Assembly: GCF_034347405.1 (NCBI RefSeq)
Contig: NZ_CP133778.1
Span: 5,554,501 to 5,618,500, forward strand
Length of the DNA: 64,000 bases
Direction of reading: 5' to 3'
Source of the DNA: Pseudomonas sp. CCC3.1
GTDB lineage: Bacteria; Pseudomonadota; Gammaproteobacteria; Pseudomonadales; Pseudomonadaceae
The translations under genes were made by a program, and so were the position numbers. A model generated the notes under the pieces. The model was not told the DNA's origin. It saw only the letters and a program-made list of their open reading frames with translations, and did not search any database. This document shows positions 36,478-44,870 of the stretch, one piece after another. The number at the start of each line of letters is the position of its first letter. Within the stretch, counting starts at the first letter, position 1.

Positions 36478-37210
36478 GTTGGTTTACTCCGCCCAGGGCA
36501 TGTCGCTGCGGGGAGGTGTTCAGGGTGGTGAGGTAGTTGTCCCCGCCCAGTTGACGCATTTGCTGGCGAATCCACGCTGCACGGCTGGCCACATACGGAC
36601 TAGGACGGCTGGCACTCCAGTTACGCGGGTTAGGCAGCACGGCGGCCAACTGACTGGCCTGCTGGCGCGACAGGTTTTTGGCATCCACGCCGAAGTGATG
36701 TTGAGCCGCCGCCTGCGCACCAAATACCCCGTCATCCCATTCGGCGCTGTTGAGGTACACCTCGAGGATCCGCTGTTTAGGCCACAACACCTCAATCAGC
36801 CCGGTAAACCAGGCTTCCAGGCCTTTGCGCAGCCAACTGCGCCCCGACCATAAAAACAGGTTCTTCGACACTTGCTGGCTCAGCGTACTGGCGCCACGCA
36901 ACGTGCCGCCCTGCTCGTTGTGCACGAAGGCCGCCCTGATGGCACTGAAGTCAAAGCCCCAGTGTTCGGCAAATTTTTGATCCTCACCGGCAATCACTGC
37001 GACTTTCAGCTCATTGGAGATTTCATCCCAAGGCCGCCAGTTGCGTTGCAGATCAATGGGCTGGCCGTCGAACCATGACTCGACCTTGCGCTCGACCATC
37101 AGCGCGGTGCCGGGTGGCGGCACCCAGCGAAAAATCAGCACCAGCAACGCACTGCCCGCTGCGAACCAGAGCAGGGCTTTAAGAAAGCGATGTAAAAGAT
37201 TACGCAGCAT
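36473..37210 (-). CDS. mtgA: Monofunctional biosynthetic peptidoglycan transglycosylase
   Basis: A 245-residue inner-membrane glycosyltransferase (GT51) that polymerises lipid II into glycan strands. The N-terminal membrane helix is near residues 10-30. The catalytic motif EDQKFAEHWGFD is near residue 80, and RGASTLSQQVSKNLFL near residue 110. There is no transpeptidase domain. The start at 37210 (MLRNLLHRF) fits the family; an ATG at 37243 would add 11 residues. The last codon CTG is followed by the TAG of the REP element. Confidence 0.94.
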   Translation of the reverse strand: MLRNLLHRFLKALLWFAAGSALLVLIFRWVPPPGTALMVERKVESWFDGQPIDLQRNWRPWDEISNELKVAVIAGEDQKFAEHWGFDFSAIRAAFVHNEQGGTLRGASTLSQQVSKNLFLWSGRSWLRKGLEAWFTGLIEVLWPKQRILEVYLNSAEWDDGVFGAQAAAQHHFGVDAKNLSRQQASQLAAVLPNPRNWSASRPSPYVASRAAWIRQQMRQLGGDNYLTTLNTSPQRHALGGVNQL

Positions 37211-37287
37211 AGATGGCTTGGCCGAACCCGTTGAGCGCGCCATTATACAGACCCTGCGCCATTCGATGATCCTGACGGGAGTTAACC

Positions 37288-37659
37288 ATGTTGCGCGTTT
37301 TTCTGATGTTGGCCGCGTTCTTCGGCTTTACCGGTGTGGCTCTGGGCGCCTTTGCGGCCCATGGCCTGAAAGACCGACTGAGTGAGCAATACCTGGCTAT
37401 TTTTCATACAGGGGTGACCTATCAACTGGTTCACGCCCTGGCCCTGTTCGGCGTGGCACTGCTGGCGACCCAATTGCAAAGCCGTTTGATCACGTGGGCG
37501 GGTGTGTGTTTCGCGCTGGGTATCGTGCTTTTTTCCGGCAGCCTTTACGTACTGACTCTGACTGGCATCAGCAAGCTGGGGATGATTACCCCTATTGGCG
37601 GGCTGGGATTTCTGGCCGGTTGGTTGTGCCTGGGTCTGGCCGCCTGGCGCGTAAGTTAA
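37288..37659 (+). CDS. DUF423 family small membrane protein (YgdD-like)
   Basis: A 123-residue protein with four hydrophobic helices filling almost its whole length, and the conserved FFGFTGVALGAFAAHGLK start and FSGSLYVLTLTG segment. It belongs to the DUF423/YgdD inner-membrane family of unknown function. It lies upstream of thiS with an 80-base gap and is divergent from mtgA. Confidence 0.9.
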   Translation: MLRVFLMLAAFFGFTGVALGAFAAHGLKDRLSEQYLAIFHTGVTYQLVHALALFGVALLATQLQSRLITWAGVCFALGIVLFSGSLYVLTLTGISKLGMITPIGGLGFLAGWLCLGLAAWRVS

Positions 37660-37739
37660 GACTGTAGGACGAATGGCTTGGGTCGCCCTGACTGATCGGG
37701 CTAGAATGCGGGCCCCTAAAAATGATGGCAGCGTCGCGC

Positions 37740-37940
37740 ATGCGCATTCAGTTGAACGGTGAATCCCTTGAACTGCCGGACGGCGAAACCGTTGCGGCTC
37801 TGTTGGCACGGCTGGAGCTGACGGGCCGTCGAGTCGCAGTTGAGCTTAATCTGGACATCGTGCCGCGCAGTCAGCACGCCGAGACGGTGCTCAAAGAAGG
37901 CGATCAGGTCGAAGTGGTGCACGCCATTGGTGGCGGCTAG
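37740..37940 (+). CDS. thiS: Sulfur carrier protein ThiS
   Basis: A 66-residue ubiquitin-fold protein whose C-terminal Gly-Gly is thiocarboxylated and donates sulfur for the thiazole ring of thiamine. The start MRIQLNGES at 37740 is chosen because it gives the standard length; an in-frame ATG at 37722 is less likely. It is 45 bases upstream of thiG and forms an operon with it. Confidence 0.94.
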   Translation: MRIQLNGESLELPDGETVAALLARLELTGRRVAVELNLDIVPRSQHAETVLKEGDQVEVVHAIGGG

Positions 37941-37985
37941 TCCCACGCTCCCAACCGCCCTAACACACATAAAAGAGGATTCCCG

Positions 37986-38780
37986 ATGAGCAATGTTCGC
38001 AGCGATAAGCCTTTTGTTTTGGCTGGCCGTACGTATCAGTCGCGTCTGCTGGTAGGTACCGGCAAGTACCGCGACCTGGAAGAAACCCGTTTGGCCATCG
38101 AAGCCTCGGGCGCTGAAATCGTCACTGTCGCTGTGCGTCGCACCAACATCGGTCAGAACCCGGGTGAGCCAAACCTGCTCGACGTGCTGCCGCCAGACCG
38201 CTATACCATTCTGCCGAACACCGCCGGTTGCTATGACGCGATTGAAGCCGTGCGCACCTGCCGTCTGGCCCGAGAACTGCTGGATGGCCACAACCTGGTC
38301 AAACTTGAAGTGCTGGCGGACCAGAAAACCCTGTTCCCGAACGTGATCGAAACCCTCAAGGCCGCTGAGATTCTGGTCAAAGACGGTTTCGATGTAATGG
38401 TGTACACCAGCGATGACCCGATCATCGCCCGCGAACTGGAAGCCATGGGCTGCATCGCGGTCATGCCGCTGGCGGGCCTGATCGGCACGGGGTTGGGTAT
38501 CTGCAATCCGTACAACCTGCGGATCATTCTTGAAGAAGCAAAAATTCCGGTACTGGTGGACGCGGGTGTAGGCACTGCCTCCGACGCCACCATCGCCATG
38601 GAAATGGGCTGCGAAGCGGTGCTGATGAACTCGGCCATCGCCAATGCCCAGCATCCAATCATCATGGCCGAAGCCATGAAACACGCCATTGTGGCGGGCC
38701 GTCTGGCGTATCTGGCCGGACGCATGCCGAAAAAACTCTATGCCAGCGCCTCTTCGCCGCTGGATGGTCTGATCAAGTAA
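37986..38780 (+). CDS. thiG: Thiazole synthase
   Basis: A 264-residue TIM-barrel enzyme that joins deoxyxylulose-5-phosphate, dehydroglycine and ThiS thiocarboxylate into the thiamine thiazole phosphate. Typical segments are SRLLVGTGKYRD near residue 19, VRRTNIGQ, the phosphate-binding VDAGVGTASDA near residue 195 and MNSAIANA. It is the second gene of thiS-thiG, with trmB 9 bases further on. Confidence 0.97.
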   Translation: MSNVRSDKPFVLAGRTYQSRLLVGTGKYRDLEETRLAIEASGAEIVTVAVRRTNIGQNPGEPNLLDVLPPDRYTILPNTAGCYDAIEAVRTCRLARELLDGHNLVKLEVLADQKTLFPNVIETLKAAEILVKDGFDVMVYTSDDPIIARELEAMGCIAVMPLAGLIGTGLGICNPYNLRIILEEAKIPVLVDAGVGTASDATIAMEMGCEAVLMNSAIANAQHPIIMAEAMKHAIVAGRLAYLAGRMPKKLYASASSPLDGLIK

Positions 38781-38789
38781 GAGCCACTG

Positions 38790-39512
38790 ATGACTGAATC
38801 ACTCGACACCCCAATCGCGGAAGAAGGCGACGACCGCCAGCACCGCCGCATCAAGAGCTTCGTGATGCGCGCCGGACGCATGACCGAAGGCCAGCAACGT
38901 GGGCTGGACCAAGGCACGCCGCTGTACGTCCTACCACTGGCCGATGCCCCGGTCGATTACGACCAGGTGTTTGGTCGCTCGGCGCCGCGCACACTGGAAA
39001 TCGGCTTTGGCATGGGCCACTCCCTGCTGGAAATGGCGGCGGCTTCGCCTGAGCAAGACTTCATCGGGGTTGAGGTTCACCGTCCGGGTGTGGGCGCGCT
39101 GCTCAACGGCGTCCTGACCCAAGGCCTGACCAACCTGCGGGTGTATGACTGCGACGCCATCGAAGTCCTGACCCGTTGCGTGGCCGACAACAGCCTTGAT
39201 CGCTTGCTGCTGTTCTTCCCGGATCCATGGCACAAGAGCCGTCACCACAAGCGCCGCATCGTACAAGCGTCGTTTGCCGAGCTGGTGCGCTCCAAGCTGA
39301 AAGTGGGTGGCGTGTTGCACATGGCGACCGACTGGGAACCGTACGCCGAATACATGCTGGAAGTGATGAGCGTCGCGCCTGGCTATCGCAACCTGGCCGA
39401 AGATGGCCAGTGCGTCCCACGCCCGGCCGAGCGCCCGGTGACCAAGTTCGAACGCCGCGGCGAACGTCTTGGGCATGGCGTGTGGGATTTGAAGTTCGAG
39501 AAACTGGCGTAA
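38790..39512 (+). CDS. trmB: tRNA (guanine46-N7)-methyltransferase
   Basis: A 240-residue SAM-dependent enzyme making m7G46 in tRNA. It has the SAM-binding LEIGFGMGHSLLEMA near residue 68, FIGVEVHRPGVG, and the diagnostic FPDPWHKSRHHKRRIVQ near residue 147. The first 30 residues are variable. It probably shares the transcript of thiSG. Confidence 0.96.
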   Translation: MTESLDTPIAEEGDDRQHRRIKSFVMRAGRMTEGQQRGLDQGTPLYVLPLADAPVDYDQVFGRSAPRTLEIGFGMGHSLLEMAAASPEQDFIGVEVHRPGVGALLNGVLTQGLTNLRVYDCDAIEVLTRCVADNSLDRLLLFFPDPWHKSRHHKRRIVQASFAELVRSKLKVGGVLHMATDWEPYAEYMLEVMSVAPGYRNLAEDGQCVPRPAERPVTKFERRGERLGHGVWDLKFEKLA

Positions 39513-39527
39513 ACGTTAAATCTGAGG

Positions 39528-39548
39528 CAGCTGGCTTGCCAGCTCCCA
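39528..39548. repeat. Half-copy of the third repeat family
   Basis: A short stretch with AGCTGG-CTTG-CCAGCT that matches one arm of the repeat at 21085-21170. It lies 15 bases after the trmB stop and forms a small hairpin. Confidence 0.65.
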
Positions 39549-39574
39549 TAGTCGTATTACGTGCCAGAAACCTC

Positions 39575-39722
39575 GTAGCAGTTGCCGAGCTCCGCGAGGC
39601 TACGTCCGACGACGCAGTCGTCGTAAATGGGTTGCCACGGTGCTTCAGTTAGATCTGGCATTCAGAATTTACGATCGCTACGCAATCGGACGCAGCCTCG
39701 CGGAGCTCGGCAGCTGCTACAG
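39575..39722. repeat. Large inverted repeat (GTAGCAG-TGCCGAGCTCCGCGAG type)
   Basis: Two 54-base arms, nearly complementary (about 85% by eye), flank a loop of about 40 bases. The arms share GCCGAGCTCCGCGAGGCT. It lies between convergent trmB and the DUF3392 gene. The 225-base gap contains this element, the half-repeat and no gene. Confidence 0.85.
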
Positions 39723-39737
39723 ATCCTTTATGTGGGT

Positions 39738-40064
39738 TTATCCGCGGCGATCTGCGACTACACCGATCAACACCAGCACCACCAACAACACCGGCGCCAG
39801 GCTGTAGTTGTTGAACTGGCTCAGGCCGCGCTCAACCCATGGGGTGGCGTAGATCAGGGCCGCGCCGCTGCCGATCAGGCACAGCAGGGCCATCAATGGA
39901 ACGCGCAAGGCACCGGCGATGTTGCCCAGTCGCTGTTCGACCCAGCCTTTGAAGTCCGCACCAAACAGCACCAACAAGCAGCCAATCAAGGCCAGGGCGA
40001 TCTCCGAGAGGTGGCTGCGGCTCCAGCGCGATACGGTGGCGAGCAGGTCAAGTACCAGGTCCAT
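39738..40064 (-). CDS. DUF3392 family small membrane protein
   Basis: A 108-residue inner-membrane protein with three hydrophobic helices (about residues 20-38, 52-72 and 85-105). It belongs to the DUF3392 family of unknown role. It is the last gene of the minus-strand run metX-metW-DUF4426-rdgB-hemW-DUF3392, following hemW by 9 bases. Confidence 0.85.
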   Translation of the reverse strand: MDLVLDLLATVSRWSRSHLSEIALALIGCLLVLFGADFKGWVEQRLGNIAGALRVPLMALLCLIGSGAALIYATPWVERGLSQFNNYSLAPVLLVVLVLIGVVADRRG

Positions 40065-40073
40065 TCGAGTTCC

Positions 40074-41288
40074 TTAGATCAAAAAGTGCTGCAACAAGTC
40101 GTTGAGAAACAATTGCCCCCGGGCCGTGGCGGCCAACCGTGTCGGTTCGACCTGCAATAAGCCGCTTTGTTCGGCGGCTTGGCGTCCAATATTCAAGCTG
40201 TCGAGGGGCAAACCTGTGCGCTGCGGGTAGAGCGCCGAGTCGACACCGTCAGTCAGGCGCAAGGCGTTCATTAGAAACTCAAACGGTAGCTCTTCCGCTG
40301 TCAGGGTTTTCTCGCCAGCTTGAAAGCTTTTGGCTGGATTGAGGTAGTCCTTTGGTAAGCGGGTTTTCCAAGTACGGACGATTCGGCCATCAGGATGGCT
40401 CAATTTGCCGTGAGCGCCAGCGCCGATGCCGATAAAGTCGCCAAAACTCCAGTAGTTGAGGTTGTGCCGCGCCGGGCGGCCCGGTTGGGCGTAGGCCGAG
40501 ACTTCGTATTGGGCGTAGCCGTGTTCGGCGAGCAATGCTTGGCCAGCTTCCTGGATGTCCCACAAGGTGTCGTCTTCGGGCAAATCAGGCGGCTTGTTCC
40601 AGAACACGGTGTTGGGTTCGAGTGTCAGTTGATACCACGACAAGTGTGTCGGTTTGAGGGCAATGGCCTGGCGCAGGTCGCTCAGGGCATCGTCCAGCGA
40701 CTGATCGGGCAAGCCGTGCATCAAGTCCAGGTTGAAGTTGTCGAAGCCCGCCAGGCGCGCCATACCGGCGGCGCGCACCGCTTCGTCGCCGTTGTGGATA
40801 CGGCCCAGCGCCTGGAGTTTTTCTTGCTGAAAGCTCTGGATGCCAATCGACAGGCGATTGATCCCCAGCTTGCGGTAGGCCACAAACTTTTCTTGCTCGA
40901 AGGTGCCGGGGTTGGCTTCGAGGGTGATTTCGATGTCGCTGGCAAACGGGATGCGGGCTTCAACGCCTTTGAGCAGACGGCCCAGCGCTTCGGCGCTGAA
41001 CAGGCTCGGGGTGCCACCGCCGAAGAAAATCGAGCTCAGTTCACGGCCATAGACGGTGTGCAGGTCTTGATCAAGGTCGGCCAGCAACGCGTCGACGTAC
41101 TCGTCTTCTGGCAGCACCGGGCTTGCGGTATGGGAGTTGAAGTCGCAATACGGGCATTTGCGCACGCACCACGGAATATGGATGTACAGCGACAGAGGCG
41201 GCAGTTGCGTCAGCGGCGCGCGCGGCGCCTGCTGAGTAAAGCCAGCCGCACCCAGATAGAGCGGCTGTGGAGGTGTGTCGTGGGTCAT
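40074..41288 (-). CDS. hemW: Radical SAM heme chaperone HemW (coproporphyrinogen-III-oxidase-like)
   Basis: A 404-residue radical SAM protein with the cluster motif C41-x3-C45-x2-C48 in IPWCVRKCPYCDF. It also has the GGGTPS loop and the HemN-type C-terminal domain. Relatives of this size bind heme and pass it to target proteins; they lack coproporphyrinogen oxidase activity. The start overlaps the rdgB stop by 4 bases. The name coproporphyrinogen oxidase, often given, is probably wrong for this subgroup. Confidence 0.92.
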   Translation of the reverse strand: MTHDTPPQPLYLGAAGFTQQAPRAPLTQLPPLSLYIHIPWCVRKCPYCDFNSHTASPVLPEDEYVDALLADLDQDLHTVYGRELSSIFFGGGTPSLFSAEALGRLLKGVEARIPFASDIEITLEANPGTFEQEKFVAYRKLGINRLSIGIQSFQQEKLQALGRIHNGDEAVRAAGMARLAGFDNFNLDLMHGLPDQSLDDALSDLRQAIALKPTHLSWYQLTLEPNTVFWNKPPDLPEDDTLWDIQEAGQALLAEHGYAQYEVSAYAQPGRPARHNLNYWSFGDFIGIGAGAHGKLSHPDGRIVRTWKTRLPKDYLNPAKSFQAGEKTLTAEELPFEFLMNALRLTDGVDSALYPQRTGLPLDSLNIGRQAAEQSGLLQVEPTRLAATARGQLFLNDLLQHFLI

Positions 41289-41881
41289 TTCAGGCCCAAA
41301 CGCTGACGCAGCAAGACCATGGCGCGGGCGCGGTGGCTCAGCTGGTTTTTCTCGGCCGGGCTGAGTTCGGCGCTGGAGCAGTTACGCTCAGGCACCCAGA
41401 ACAGCGGGTCGTATCCAAAGCCATGCTCGCCGCTGGCCGCAGGCAGGATGCGCCCGTGCCACAGGCCTTCGCAGATGATAGGCAGCGGATCGTCGGCGTG
41501 ACGCACCAGTGCCAGGACGCACACAAACTGCGCGCCGCGTTCGGCTTCGGGCACATCTTTGAGGGCGTCGAGCAGCTTGGCGTTGTTTGCCGCATCGCCT
41601 TGGCCGTCGGCATAACGGGCTGAGTAAATGCCCGGCGCGCCGCCGAGATAGTCCACCGCCAGCCCGGAATCGTCGGCCAGTGCAGGCAAGCCCGAGATGC
41701 GCGCCGCGTTGCGCGCTTTAAGAATCGCGTTTTCAACGAACGACAAGCCGGTTTCATCCGGCTCAACGCTGCTGAATTCTCCAATCGAGCGCAACTGCAC
41801 CGACTCGCCGAGCATGGCTTGAAGTTCTTTGAGTTTGCCGGCGTTGTGGCTAGCCAGGACCAGTTGCGTAAGGTTAATCAT
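41285..41881 (-). CDS. rdgB: dITP/XTP pyrophosphatase
   Basis: A 198-residue house-cleaning enzyme that hydrolyses dITP, ITP and XTP. It has the N-terminal ASHNAGKLKEL motif, SFVENAILKARNAA, and the catalytic ALADDSGLAVDYL near residue 70. It overlaps both neighbours by 4 bases (DUF4426 upstream, hemW downstream), which shows tight operon packing. Confidence 0.96.
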   Translation of the reverse strand: MINLTQLVLASHNAGKLKELQAMLGESVQLRSIGEFSSVEPDETGLSFVENAILKARNAARISGLPALADDSGLAVDYLGGAPGIYSARYADGQGDAANNAKLLDALKDVPEAERGAQFVCVLALVRHADDPLPIICEGLWHGRILPAASGEHGFGYDPLFWVPERNCSSAELSPAEKNQLSHRARAMVLLRQRLGLK

Positions 41882-42300
41882 TGGAGCGGAGCGACCTTTT
41901 GGGAAAATTCGATGCCTTTGGTTTCGCCGTTGACCTTGAGTTCAACATCAAACACATAGACTTGAGAGGATTTGACCGGGAACTGGGCGAAGTAATCAAT
42001 CGAGCCCTGGTCATTGATCACCTGCTTGAAGGTGAGTGGCTTAGCTTTTTTTTCATCAATGGCGCGGTAAGTGCCCTTGATGGTGCTGGCGATTTTTTGA
42101 TCAGCCTTGGCCAGGTTGACGTTCAAGGCGCCAAGGTGGTCGTTGCGCTGCAAGCCGTACTTTTGCGCGATCTCAGCGCTCAGGAAGTTGCTCATGAAGG
42201 CGTTGTAGTTGACCACTGTGCTGCCCACCTGGGTGGCCCCGGCGGCCATGGCCTGAACGGCAAAGCACATCGAGAGCAACAGCAATCCAATCCGTCCCAT
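41878..42300 (-). CDS. DUF4426 periplasmic protein
   Basis: A 140-residue secreted protein. The signal peptide ends near AMA-AG (residue 19/20), and the mature domain is of the DUF4426 type with no cysteines or catalytic motif. The start at 42300 (MGRIGLLLL) supplies the signal peptide; longer in-frame starts would bury it. It lies between metW (25-base gap) and rdgB (4-base overlap). Its function is unknown. Confidence 0.86.
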   Translation of the reverse strand: MGRIGLLLLSMCFAVQAMAAGATQVGSTVVNYNAFMSNFLSAEIAQKYGLQRNDHLGALNVNLAKADQKIASTIKGTYRAIDEKKAKPLTFKQVINDQGSIDYFAQFPVKSSQVYVFDVELKVNGETKGIEFSQKVAPLQ

Positions 42301-42325
42301 GATCGTTCTCCTTGAGCACACTGAT

Positions 42326-42946
42326 TTAAACCGCGATTTGGTGATCCTGCAGGCCGGGGCTGCTGACACGGTAAATGCCAATCTCGCCTAACAGGTTAGG
42401 CCATAACTTACTCGCCCACCCGTGCCGGTGTTGTTGATCCACGGCAAGGCGATTGATCACGCGGGCTTCGCGCTCACTGCACAGCGCTTCGAAGTCTTCG
42501 AAGGTGCAGAAGTGAATGTTCGGCGTGTTGTACCAGGTGTACGGCAGAAATTCGGAAACTGGCATCCGGCCCTTGCTGGCCAAATACCAACGGCAACGCC
42601 AGTGACCGAAGTTCGGGAAGGTGATGATGCACTGGCGACCGACGCGTAGCATTTCGTCGAGAATCCGGTCGGGGTAGTGCACGGCTTGCAGCGCCTGGGT
42701 CATGACCACGATGTCGAAGCTGTTGCTGGCGAAGTTGCCCAGCCCCTTGTCCAGGTCTTGCTCGATGACGTTGATGCCTTTGGCGACGCACTCGGCAATG
42801 TTGTCCGGGTCGTTTTCCAGGCCGTAGCCGGTGACTTGCTTGTTGTCGCGCAGCCAGCTCAGCAGTTCGCCATCACCACAACCGAGGTCGAGCACACGGC
42901 TGCCGGCGGGGATCCAGTCTTGGATGATTTCCAGGTCGGCTCTCAT
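42326..42946 (-). CDS. metW: Methionine biosynthesis protein MetW
   Basis: A 206-residue SAM-methyltransferase-fold protein that works with MetX. It has the SAM loop VLDLGCGDGELLSWL near residue 17, and FDIVVMTQALQAVHYPD and PNFGHWRCRW segments typical of MetW. It follows metX by 7 bases. In related bacteria MetW is needed for, or stimulates, homoserine acylation; the mechanism here is inferred. Confidence 0.94.
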   Translation of the reverse strand: MRADLEIIQDWIPAGSRVLDLGCGDGELLSWLRDNKQVTGYGLENDPDNIAECVAKGINVIEQDLDKGLGNFASNSFDIVVMTQALQAVHYPDRILDEMLRVGRQCIITFPNFGHWRCRWYLASKGRMPVSEFLPYTWYNTPNIHFCTFEDFEALCSEREARVINRLAVDQQHRHGWASKLWPNLLGEIGIYRVSSPGLQDHQIAV

Positions 42947-42953
42947 GGCGTTC

Positions 42954-44093
42954 TCACAGTTCTATGCGGTTCATGTAGTTGCTGAAGGCTTGCAGGTAAC
43001 GCGGGATCGGGATCAGGAAGGCGTCATGGCCTTGCGGAGCGTCGATCTCCAGGTAGCAGACGTCTTTTTTGGCAGCCATCAGCGCGTCCACCAGTTCACG
43101 CGAGCGCGCTGGCGAGAAGCGCCAGTCGGTAGTGAACGACATCACGCAAAAGCGCGCTTTGGCCCCGGCAAAGGTTTTGGCCAGGTCATCGTCAAAGTTG
43201 GCCGCCGGGTCGAAGTAGTCGAGCGCCTTGGTCATCAGCAGGTAGGTGTTGGCATCGAAACGCCCGGAGAACTCTTCACCCTGATAACGCAGGTAGCTTT
43301 CAACCTGGAACTCCACGCTGTGGAAGTCGTAGTTGAGATTTTCGTTTTTCAGGCCGCGGCCGAATTTCTCGCCCATGGAGTCATCGGACAGGTAGGTGAT
43401 GTGCCCGACCATGCGCGCCAGCATCAGGCCGCGCTTGGGGATGACGCCTTTTTCCTGGAACGAACCGCCATGGAACTCGGGGTCGGTGAGGATGGCCTGA
43501 CGCGCCACTTCGTTGAACGCGATGTTTTGCGCCGACAACTTGGGTGCCGAGGCAATGGCCAGGCAATGGCGCAGGCGATCCGGGTAGCTGATGCTCCACT
43601 GCAACGCTTGCATGCCGCCCAGGCTGCCGCCGATGACGGCCGCCCACTGGTTGATCCCCAGGCTGTCAGCCAGACGGGCCTGACTGTGTACCCAGTCTTC
43701 AACGGTCAATACCGGGAAATCGGCGCCAAACGGACGGCCGGTCTCGGGGTTGAGACTGCTCGGCCCCGTAGAGCCGTTGCAGCCACCGAGGTTGTTGAGG
43801 CTGACCACGAAGAACTTGTTGGTATCAATCGGCTTGCCGGGGCCAATGCAACTGTCCCACCAGCCGGGCTTGCGCTCGTCGGCACTGTGGAAACCGGCTG
43901 CGTGATGGTGCCCGGAAAGTGCGTGGCAGATCAGCACAGCGTTACTGGCCGTGGCATTGAGCTGGCCGTAGGTTTCGTAAATCAGATCATAGGCAGGCAG
44001 TGAGCGGCCGCAGGCTAAAGCCAGCGGTTCGCTGAAGTGCGCCATTTGCGGCACAACCAGACCAACGGAATCGGGGGGAAAGGCAGCTGGCAT
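42954..44093 (-). CDS. metX: Homoserine O-succinyltransferase (MetX family)
   Basis: A 379-residue alpha/beta hydrolase-fold acyltransferase for the first committed step of methionine synthesis. It has the nucleophile motif GGSLGGMQALQW near residue 145 and the His-containing PQGHDAFL near residue 350. Pseudomonas enzymes of the MetX family use succinyl-CoA, although many databases call them acetyltransferases. The start MPAAFPPDS at 44093 gives the family length; an ATG 15 bases earlier (44108) is possible. Confidence 0.94.
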   Translation of the reverse strand: MPAAFPPDSVGLVVPQMAHFSEPLALACGRSLPAYDLIYETYGQLNATASNAVLICHALSGHHHAAGFHSADERKPGWWDSCIGPGKPIDTNKFFVVSLNNLGGCNGSTGPSSLNPETGRPFGADFPVLTVEDWVHSQARLADSLGINQWAAVIGGSLGGMQALQWSISYPDRLRHCLAIASAPKLSAQNIAFNEVARQAILTDPEFHGGSFQEKGVIPKRGLMLARMVGHITYLSDDSMGEKFGRGLKNENLNYDFHSVEFQVESYLRYQGEEFSGRFDANTYLLMTKALDYFDPAANFDDDLAKTFAGAKARFCVMSFTTDWRFSPARSRELVDALMAAKKDVCYLEIDAPQGHDAFLIPIPRYLQAFSNYMNRIEL

Positions 44094-44191
44094 CGACCCT
44101 GCTCTCATTTAAATGAGGCGTAAGTCTAATGAGCGGGGGGCAGTGCAGCAAGCAATGGTCTGGGCTGATTTTTGAACTGAAATACAACCTC

Positions 44192-44257
44192 TGTGGGAGC
44201 GAGCTTGCTCGCGATCTTTTAAAGATCAAAAGATCGCGAGGCAAGCTCGCTCCTACA
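44192..44257. repeat. REP-type palindrome, copy 6 (asymmetric)
   Basis: A 66-bp main-family element between yggT and metX, both on the minus strand. The left arm has TGTGGGAG for TGTAGGAG and lacks two bases (GCTTGCTCGCG), while the right arm is canonical. It is 14 bases downstream of the yggT stop. Confidence 0.9.
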
Positions 44258-44271
44258 TCAGGGTTTTCTCG

Positions 44272-44862
44272 TTAGATCAGGCCGAACAACACGACCGGCA
44301 TGCCAACGTACATCGCCAAAGGCGGGATCACGTAGCTTTGGATCAACTGGATGACCATGAACGCGAGGATCGGCGAAATATCCAGGCCGCCCATGCTTGG
44401 CAGGAAGCGGCGGAACGGTGCCAGTGCAGGTTCAGTGATCTGGTTGACCAGCTCAGCGCCAGGGCTGCTGCTGCCCGGTGCCACCCACGACAGGATCACG
44501 CTGATGATCATGGCGAAGAAGAACACCTTCAAGAACAGCGCGGTGACGCCAATGATTGCCCAGGCCAGCAGGCCCAGCACGTTGAACGACATGTAGCTTA
44601 AGGTCAGCACCACGGCGAAGATCACCATCTGCACGATGATGGCCAGAACCAGCGATGACATGTCCAGCCCGAACAGGCTCGGGATCACGCGGCGCAAAGG
44701 CTTGAGCAGTGGTTGGGTGGCTTTGACGGTGAACTGGCACAACGGGTTGTAGAAGTTGGCCCGTACCAATTGCAGGATGAAACGCAGCAGCACGATCAGC
44801 AGGTAGAGGCTACCCAGGGTTTGAATCACGAAAATGGCAGCGCCATTAAGTCCAGACATCAT
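44272..44862 (-). CDS. yggT: YggT family membrane protein
   Basis: A 196-residue inner-membrane protein made of two copies of the YggT unit, each with paired helices. The RFILQLVRANFYNPLCQF and VILSWVAPGSSSPGAELVNQITEP segments mark repeat boundaries. It follows proC by 8 bases, and yggS-proC-yggT is a conserved cluster. Its function is not established; roles in osmotic protection have been suggested for relatives. Confidence 0.93.
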   Translation of the reverse strand: MMSGLNGAAIFVIQTLGSLYLLIVLLRFILQLVRANFYNPLCQFTVKATQPLLKPLRRVIPSLFGLDMSSLVLAIIVQMVIFAVVLTLSYMSFNVLGLLAWAIIGVTALFLKVFFFAMIISVILSWVAPGSSSPGAELVNQITEPALAPFRRFLPSMGGLDISPILAFMVIQLIQSYVIPPLAMYVGMPVVLFGLI

Positions 44863-44870
44863 GTGCTCCT

